Below, one piece after another: positions 20,600 to 26,065 of a DNA stretch of 26,065 nt. Position numbers and translations under genes: made by a program. Positions within the stretch are counted from its first letter, which is position 1; every line of letters starts with the position of its first letter. The stretch covers positions 1 through 26,065 of the forward strand of contig JAHINZ010000472.1 in assembly GCA_018895795.1 (NCBI GenBank). Reading direction: 5' to 3'. The notes beneath the pieces are model-generated. The model did no database searches. It worked only from the letters and a program-made list of their open reading frames with translations, and had not been told where the DNA came from. This DNA is from Alphaproteobacteria bacterium (lineage in GTDB: Bacteria; Pseudomonadota; Alphaproteobacteria; Caulobacterales; Caulobacteraceae).

Positions 20600-22222
20600 C
20601 TAGGTTTTCCTCGCCATCAGCCCGCCGCAGGGCGGCACGACGCCTGCCTCCGTCAGATTCACGCTTTCCACCACGGCCCAGCCGTGCGGCAGAGCCCAGG
20701 CGACGGCCTCGTGGCCGAGATTGAAGGCGAACAGCAGGGCCTCGCTCCCTTCGCCGCGCTCGAAGATCAGCAGCGGCGTGTTGGTCTCGACAAAGCTCAC
20801 GCCGCCGGTCCGCAGGGCCCAATAGGTTCGGCGCAAGGCGATCAGTCGCCGCGCAACGTTCAACGTGGACGCCGGATCAGCCTCCTGGGCGTCGACGGCC
20901 AGTGGGAGATGGGCCGGATCCACCGGCAACCAGGGCTCGACGGTCGAGAACCCCGCATGGGGCGCGGTCGAGATCCAGGGCATCGGCGTGCGCGCGCCAT
21001 CGCGACCCAGGGTCAGCGGCCAGTTGGCGATCGCCTCGGGATCGCGCAGGCGATCGAACGGCACATCGGCCTGGGGCAGACCCAGCTCTTCGCCTTGATA
21101 GACAAAGACATTGCCGCGCAGGGCGATCAGCAGAAGCAGCGCCATCTCGGCGAAGGCCTTGCGGTCACGCCCCTCGGCCCAGCGCGACACTGCCCGCGGC
21201 GCGTCGTGATTGGAAAAGGTCCAGGAGGGCCAGCCCTCGCCGTCCCCGCCCATCCACATCGCCGCGCCCTGTCGGCACATGTCGGCGGTCAGCCGATCGG
21301 CATAGAGGTAGTGGAAGCCATAGGCGCTGTTGAGACGATCCTCGCCGGTCGTGAACAGCTTCATCTCGCGATCGGCATGATCGCCGCCCACCTCGGCCAC
21401 CGAAAAGCGCCCGCCGTGGGCGTCGGTCAGGCTCCGAATCCGGCTCAGGAACGCCGGGATCTCGGCGTGGCTCTGATTGTGGATCTTGTCCTGGAAGTCG
21501 AACGGCCGCGTGCGCTTGCCGCCGGGCGGCAGGGGCGGATTGTCGGTCAGGGCGGGGTCATGCATCGAGAAATTGATGGCGTCGAAGCGGAAACCGTCGA
21601 CCCCACGATCGATCCAGAACTTGGCGCTGGCCAGCAGGGCGTCCTGCACCGCGGGCGCGTGCACGTTCAGCTGCGGCTGCGAGGCCAGGAAGTTGTGCAT
21701 GTAGTACTGGCCGCGCCGGGCGTCCCAGGTCCAGGCCGGGCCGCCAAACACCGACTGCCAGTTGCTGGGCGGTGAGCCATCGGGCTTGGCGTCGGCCCAG
21801 ACGTACCAGTCCGCATACGGATTGATGCGATCCTGCCGGCTGGCCTCGAACCACGGATGCTCATCGGAGGTGTGCGAAAACACCTGGTCGATGATCACCT
21901 TCAGCCCCAGGGCGTGGGCACGCTCGACCAGTCGATCAAAGTCGACGAGCGTCCCGAAGATCGGATCGACGTCATCATAGTCGGAGACGTCGTAGCCGAA
22001 ATCCTTCATCGGCGACTTGTAGAACGGCGACAGCCAGATGGCGTCGACGCCCAGCGAGGCGATGTGCTCCAGCCGCGCGGTGACGCCCGGCAGATCGCCG
22101 ACGCCGTCGCCGTTGGAGTCGGCGAAGCTGCGCGGATAGACCTGATAGATCACCGCGCCGCGCCACCAGTCGGCGTCCATCGCGGACTCCACAGCCGGAC
22201 GTGAAAGAACCTTGACCGTCAC
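20600..22222 (-). CDS. Alpha-glucosidase (GH13, oligo-1,6-glucosidase/maltase type)
   Basis: 540 residues from GTG 22222. The GTG overlaps the stop of the amylase by three bases within GTGA, a classic coupled start; an internal ATG fourteen codons on is the alternative. GH13 residues are the nucleophile D214 in GFRFDAINF, the acid/base E277 in FSVAEVGGD and D340 in FSNHDAPR. SQPQLNVHAP (181-190) marks the glucosidase branch (QPDLN-like). No signal peptide is seen, so it acts in the cytoplasm on imported maltose or short maltodextrins. It is the second gene of the amylase operon and converges on the lacI-type gene across a strong hairpin. Confidence 0.94.
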   Translation of the reverse strand: MTVKVLSRPAVESAMDADWWRGAVIYQVYPRSFADSNGDGVGDLPGVTARLEHIASLGVDAIWLSPFYKSPMKDFGYDVSDYDDVDPIFGTLVDFDRLVERAHALGLKVIIDQVFSHTSDEHPWFEASRQDRINPYADWYVWADAKPDGSPPSNWQSVFGGPAWTWDARRGQYYMHNFLASQPQLNVHAPAVQDALLASAKFWIDRGVDGFRFDAINFSMHDPALTDNPPLPPGGKRTRPFDFQDKIHNQSHAEIPAFLSRIRSLTDAHGGRFSVAEVGGDHADREMKLFTTGEDRLNSAYGFHYLYADRLTADMCRQGAAMWMGGDGEGWPSWTFSNHDAPRAVSRWAEGRDRKAFAEMALLLLIALRGNVFVYQGEELGLPQADVPFDRLRDPEAIANWPLTLGRDGARTPMPWISTAPHAGFSTVEPWLPVDPAHLPLAVDAQEADPASTLNVARRLIALRRTYWALRTGGVSFVETNTPLLIFERGEGSEALLFAFNLGHEAVAWALPHGWAVVESVNLTEAGVVPPCGGLMARKT

Positions 22223-24051
22223 TGTAGCCCCTCGGAAACGCAGATCACGTAGTCTAGCGGGCCGACCTCGACCCGATAGCTGCCGGGCGCGCTGACGCTC
22301 CCGGCGCAGGCGCCCCGCACCGACCGCCAGGCGCGCGAGGGTGTTTCCACCTCGACCTGAGCGGTGATCGGCGTGGCGCCGGTATTGAAGACAACCAGAT
22401 ACTCGCCCTCGTCGCCCATCCGCGAGAAGGCCAGCAGGCCGGGCTTGTCGCTCTGGGCGCGCACCACCTGCCGGCCGGATCGCAGACCGGCGTGCGCCGA
22501 TCGGATCTTGGCCATTTCGGCGATGCGGCGATAGAGCGGCCCATCGGTCCGGAAACTGTCGGTGGCGGTCGTGGCCCGGGTCCCGACCAGACGGTTGTTG
22601 TTGTAGCTGGCGACCTGGCTGGCGAACATGTCCTCACGGGCGTCAGCATAGCCGCCATCGCCGGTAAAGCCCTGCTCGTCGCCATAATAGAGCGTTGGGA
22701 CCCCGCGCGAGAACATCATCAGGGCATGGCCCAGGGTCACGCGATCCAGAAGTTCGGTGTCGGAGACGTCGGGATTGGCCTGCAGCACGAAATGCCCAAA
22801 CCGCCCCATGTCGTGATTGCCCAGGAAGGTCGGCAGCTGCAGAGCGGTCGCGGCGCCGCCCTCATAGACCGCGTCGCCGGCGAACACCCGCGCCAGCCGG
22901 TCCGTGCCGGCCTTGCCCGCGACGATGTCGGTGACCGCCGACTGGAAGGCGAAATCCAGCACCGCCGGAAAACCGTCGACCCGGGTATGCCGCGCCAGGG
23001 CCGCGACGTCGGTGTCGAACACCTCGCCGAAGATGTGGAAGTTCTCGATTCCCTTGGCCTTGGCCCGCGCCGTCATGGCCGGGATGAAGGCCTGCCAGAA
23101 CGCGGGGTTCACATGGCGGGCGGTGTCGATCCGGTAGCCGTCGATCCCGAAATCGTCGATCCACTGGCCGTAGATGTCGATGAAGCCCTGCACCACGCGC
23201 GGGTTTTCGGTGAACAGATCATCCAGCCCCGCGAAATCGCCTTGCAGCGAGCTCTCGCCGACGAACGTGCTGTCGCCGCGATTATGATAATAGGCCGGAT
23301 CGTTCAGCCAGGCCGGCTTCTTGACCGTCTGCTCGCCCGCCGGAACATAGGGCGTGTAAGCGTAGTCGGGACGGGTCAGTTTGGCGAAGTTGCCGGCCGT
23401 GCGCACGCCGTCGCCCTGAAAGCCGTCATTGATCGCCGCGCCGGTCACACCGCCGCGCGTCGCGTAGGGATAGTCGGCCTTGCCGCGATAGCCGCAATCA
23501 TTGGCCGGGCATTCGCGATAGCGGATGACGTCGGCGGTGTGGTTGGCGATGATGTCCATATAGACCTTCATCCCCCGCGCATGGGCGGCGTCGACGAAGG
23601 TCTTGAAATCGGCCCGCGTGCCGAAATGCGGATCGACGTCGGTGAAGTCGGTGATCCAGTAGCCGTGGTGGGCCGCCGATTCGTGGCCGGGCGCGCCCTG
23701 CACAGGCTTGTTGCGGAAGATCGGGGCCAGCCAGACGGCCGTCGCGCCCAGGCCCTGGATATAGTCGAGGCGCTGGGTCAGGCCCTTGAGATCGCCGCCG
23801 TGATAGAAGCCGGCCCGGGCCGGATCAAAACCCGTGACCAGCGGCCCGCCGGTCAGGCCGCCACGATCATTGCTGGCGTCGCCGTTGGCGAACCGGTCGG
23901 GCAGAACGAAATAGATCACCTCGTCCGACGCCTTGCGCTGCAAGTAGGTCGCCGCCAGCGGCGCCGACGCCGCGACGCCGCCGGCCGCTGACAGCAGGCC
24001 GCCGGCCGCGATCCCAACCAGCCGTCGTCGCCAGGAGCCCCAGGCCGACAT
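22219..24051 (-). CDS. Exported alpha-amylase/neopullulanase-like enzyme (GH13)
   Basis: 610 residues from ATG 24051, with GGGGGAAACG just upstream. The N-terminus has two arginines and a hydrophobic stretch (WRRRLVGIAAGGLLSAAGGVA), so it is exported, perhaps by Tat, though the twin-arginine consensus is imperfect. GH13 residues are D309 in DGYRIDTARH, E343 in HIFGEVFD and D414 in FLGNHDMGRF. YMDIIANHTADV (164-175) is conserved region I. YHNRGDSTFVGE and GDFAGLDDLF mark the cyclomaltodextrinase/neopullulanase-like periplasmic amylases. It would shorten maltodextrins after uptake through the outer-membrane receptor. The gene is divergent from malA and heads the two-gene operon with alpha-glucosidase. 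Confidence 0.93.
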   Translation of the reverse strand: MSAWGSWRRRLVGIAAGGLLSAAGGVAASAPLAATYLQRKASDEVIYFVLPDRFANGDASNDRGGLTGGPLVTGFDPARAGFYHGGDLKGLTQRLDYIQGLGATAVWLAPIFRNKPVQGAPGHESAAHHGYWITDFTDVDPHFGTRADFKTFVDAAHARGMKVYMDIIANHTADVIRYRECPANDCGYRGKADYPYATRGGVTGAAINDGFQGDGVRTAGNFAKLTRPDYAYTPYVPAGEQTVKKPAWLNDPAYYHNRGDSTFVGESSLQGDFAGLDDLFTENPRVVQGFIDIYGQWIDDFGIDGYRIDTARHVNPAFWQAFIPAMTARAKAKGIENFHIFGEVFDTDVAALARHTRVDGFPAVLDFAFQSAVTDIVAGKAGTDRLARVFAGDAVYEGGAATALQLPTFLGNHDMGRFGHFVLQANPDVSDTELLDRVTLGHALMMFSRGVPTLYYGDEQGFTGDGGYADAREDMFASQVASYNNNRLVGTRATTATDSFRTDGPLYRRIAEMAKIRSAHAGLRSGRQVVRAQSDKPGLLAFSRMGDEGEYLVVFNTGATPITAQVEVETPSRAWRSVRGACAGSVSAPGSYRVEVGPLDYVICVSEGLQ

Positions 24052-24361
24052 CGTTTCCCCCTAAGCCGCACGCCGGACCGCTTCGGGTTCCGCCATTGCA
24101 ATAATTTGCATAAATTTGCAGACCGGGGAGCCCCCTGTCAATCGCTACAACGTTCTTGCTTCACACCAATGACCACCACGGCAGCGCCTCAGGCTGCAAT
24201 TTTGCATCACTCAGACGAGAAATCCGCCCTCCGCCACGGAGACTGTGGCCAGAGTTGCGCTTTTTTGTGTTGATTACATCTCATTAATTTGCAGTAATTT
24301 GCGGCAACGGCTCCGATCGCAGCGTCAGAAACGCGCAGAGCCGAACAGGGAGGGTGAGACC
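24052..24361. promoter_or_regulatory. Divergent control region between the amylase and malA genes (310 bases)
   Basis: No gene here. TTGCA occurs three times at exactly 10-bp intervals (24096-24100, 24106-24110, 24116-24120). TGCAA-TT-TTGCA lies at 24195-24206 and TTGCGC at 24255-24260. TTTGC occurs at 24288-24292 and 24298-24302, again 10 bp apart, and is followed by GGCAA. AATTTGCAG is at 24113-24121 and 24286-24294. A weak malA promoter can be drawn as TTGATT (24270-24275), 17 bases, AGTAAT (24293-24298), which the paired TTTGC sites would cover. GGGAGGG ahead of the malA ATG is its ribosome site. Likely operators for the LacI-family protein. Confidence 0.65.
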
Positions 24362-26065
24362 ATGAACTCAAGACTTCAGCGCAACCGTGCGCGTCTGATG
24401 AGCGGCGCGGCGACCGGTTTGGCGCTCGTGTTCGCCAGCGCCGGCTTGGCGCAGGCCCAGCAAACCACCGCAACCGCCGCCTCGGGCGACAAGACCGCCG
24501 TCGAGGAAATCGTCGTCACCGGCATCCGCCGCGGCATCGAAGGCGCGATCGCCCTCAAGAAAGAGTCCAGCTCGATCGTCGAGGCCGTGTCGGCCGAAGA
24601 CATCGGCAAGCTGCCGGACGTCTCGATCGCCGAGTCGATCGCCCGCCTGCCCGGCCTGACCGCCCAGCGCCTCGACGGCCGCGGCCAGGTCATCAGCATC
24701 CGCGGCCTGGCGCCGGACTTCACCACCGCCCTGCTCAATGGTCGCGAGCAGGTTTCGACCGGCGACAATCGCGGCGTCGAGTTCGACCAGTATCCATCGG
24801 AACTGCTGAGCGCCGTTGTGGTCTACAAGACCCCCGACGCCGGCTTGATCGGCCAGGGCCTGGCCGGCACCGCCGATCTGCGCACCGTCCGCCCCCTGGC
24901 CTTCGGCAAGCGCGCCCTGGCCGTCGGCGCGCGCTACGAGTGGAACGATATCGGCGCCCTGAACGCCGGCACCTCGGCGCACGGCAACCGCTTCAACATC
25001 TCGTATATCGACCAGTTCATGGACGGTAAGGTCGGCGTCGCCATCGGCTACGCCCACATGGAGTCGCCCTATCAGGCCGAGCGCTGGAACGCCTGGGGCT
25101 ATCCCACCGACGGGTCGGGCAATCTGGTCCTCGGCGGCGCCAAGCCCTACGTACAATCCAGCATGCTCAAGCGCGACGGCGTCATCGGCGTGCTGGAGTT
25201 CGCGCCCAATGACCGCTTCTCCTCGTCGCTCGACGTCTTCTATTCGCAGTTCAAGAACCACCAGATCCAGCGCGGCATTGAATTGCCGCTGGTCTGGGGC
25301 GGCGTTCCGCTGACCAACGCCACGGTCAAGGGCGGCTTCGTCACGGCCGGAACCTTCAATGGCGTCAAGGGCGTGGTCCGCAATGACGGCAATGACCGCG
25401 ACAGCACGATCAAGTCCCTGGGCTGGAACAACAAGCTTCTGGTCGGCGACGCCTGGACCCTGACCAGCGACGTCAGCTGGTCCAAGGTCGAACGCACCGA
25501 CATGATCCTGGAAACCTATGCCGGCACCGGCCGGGCGGGAACCGGCGCGACCGACAACCTGTCCTTCACGATGAACGGCGACGGCGTCGCGATCTTCAAG
25601 TCGAGCCTGAACTACGCCGACCCGAGCCTGATCAAGCTGACCAGCTCGCAAGGCTGGGGCGGCGACATCATCGCCGGCGGCCAGGACGGCTATCTGAACA
25701 AGCCCACGGTTCAGGACGAACTGAAGGCCCTGCGCCTGGACGCCAAGCGCGATCTGGACAGCGGCCTGTCGAGCCTGCAGTTCGGCATGAACTACAGCGA
25801 GCGCTCAAAGAGCCTGGTCAATGACGAGTTCTTCCTGCGCGTGAAGGGTTCGCCCGCCAGCGTTTCGATCCCGTCCAGCGCCCTCGTCGGATCCACCTCG
25901 CTGGCCTTTATCGGCATCGCCGGCATGGTCAGCTATGACCCGTTCGCCCTGATCAACAACGGCACATACGATCTGGTCCGCAACCCGAACGCCGACGTGC
26001 TGGTCAAGAGCTGGGACGTCGAGGAAAAGGTCACCGTCGGCTATCTGAAGGCCAATATCGACGCC
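24362..26065 (+). CDS. malA: TonB-dependent maltodextrin receptor MalA (5' part, runs off the window)
   Basis: 568 codons from ATG 24362, open to the window edge. A signal peptide spans 1-32 (ATGLALVFASAGLAQAQ). The TonB box is EEIVVTG (48-54). The plug follows with GIRRGIEGAIALKKESSSIV, IGKLPDVSIAESIARLPGLT, VISIRGLAPDF, ALLNGRE and VVVYKTPDAGLIGQGLAGT. The remainder is alternating beta-strand sequence of the barrel. The family imports large substrates across the outer membrane using ExbB/ExbD/TonB, and in Caulobacter MalA takes up maltodextrins. The gene is divergent from the amylase operon and shares its control region. The last third or so of the protein is outside the window. Confidence 0.9.
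   Translation, partial: MNSRLQRNRARLMSGAATGLALVFASAGLAQAQQTTATAASGDKTAVEEIVVTGIRRGIEGAIALKKESSSIVEAVSAEDIGKLPDVSIAESIARLPGLTAQRLDGRGQVISIRGLAPDFTTALLNGREQVSTGDNRGVEFDQYPSELLSAVVVYKTPDAGLIGQGLAGTADLRTVRPLAFGKRALAVGARYEWNDIGALNAGTSAHGNRFNISYIDQFMDGKVGVAIGYAHMESPYQAERWNAWGYPTDGSGNLVLGGAKPYVQSSMLKRDGVIGVLEFAPNDRFSSSLDVFYSQFKNHQIQRGIELPLVWGGVPLTNATVKGGFVTAGTFNGVKGVVRNDGNDRDSTIKSLGWNNKLLVGDAWTLTSDVSWSKVERTDMILETYAGTGRAGTGATDNLSFTMNGDGVAIFKSSLNYADPSLIKLTSSQGWGGDIIAGGQDGYLNKPTVQDELKALRLDAKRDLDSGLSSLQFGMNYSERSKSLVNDEFFLRVKGSPASVSIPSSALVGSTSLAFIGIAGMVSYDPFALINNGTYDLVRNPNADVLVKSWDVEEKVTVGYLKANIDA

Noticed and set aside
24096..24120. TTGCA repeats as a CRISPR or satellite array
   Set aside because: Only three 10-bp units, no spacer structure and no cas genes. 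Operator or curved DNA is more likely.

Overview
The window reads as chromosome of a high-GC alphaproteobacterium, most likely Caulobacter or a close relative. Three things point there: strong G/C bias at third codon positions with long antisense shadow frames; an alphaproteobacterial SOS box (GTTC-N7-GTTC) in front of an endonuclease III-like gene; and a right-hand block with the gene content and order of the Caulobacter maltose/maltodextrin locus. That locus holds a glucoamylase, an MFS sugar permease, a LacI regulator, an alpha-glucosidase, an alpha-amylase and the TonB-dependent receptor MalA. No sequence search was run; organism and symbols rest on recognition.

Region by region. 1-1049: the tail of an unrecognised gene, a short basic protein, and a TTG-started protein with a TIR/nucleotide-binding-like motif set. 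This pair looks like an accessory insertion. 1099-3063: an exported amidohydrolase and an exported proline-rich protein. 3060-4198 (minus): an orphan receiver-domain protein and uracil phosphoribosyltransferase. 4199-4657: a 459-base gap with nested inverted repeats. 4658-6025 (plus): a Nudix hydrolase, then an HhH-GPD/4Fe-4S endonuclease III-like protein under an apparent LexA operator.

6027-9121 (minus): a flavin reductase-like protein, methylmalonate-semialdehyde dehydrogenase and an exported VanX-type dipeptidase. 9160-12159 (minus): a tight set transcribed GNAT acyltransferase, then family 2 glycosyltransferase (probably the holdfast gene hfsL), then a JmjC/cupin_8-like protein. 12228-15122 (minus): free methionine-(R)-sulfoxide reductase and a chemoreceptor with a dCache-like sensor and a C-terminal WEEF tether.

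15236-26065 is the maltodextrin locus. MalA would take oligosaccharides across the outer membrane, the exported GH13 and GH15 enzymes would trim them, the MFS permease would carry short sugars across the inner membrane, and the GH13 alpha-glucosidase would finish hydrolysis in the cytoplasm. The LacI-family protein is the obvious repressor. The two intergenic regions that drive the block (19171-19515 and 24052-24361) share repeated GCAA/TTGC half-sites. These include four exact copies of AATTTGCAG and several sites spaced exactly 10 bp apart. A strong hairpin lies between the converging lacI-type and alpha-glucosidase genes.

No tRNA, rRNA, CRISPR array, transposase or integrase was seen. The most unusual items are the TIR-like pair at the left end, the phased operator array, the holdfast-type three-gene unit with its JmjC-like member, and the SOS box over the endonuclease gene.
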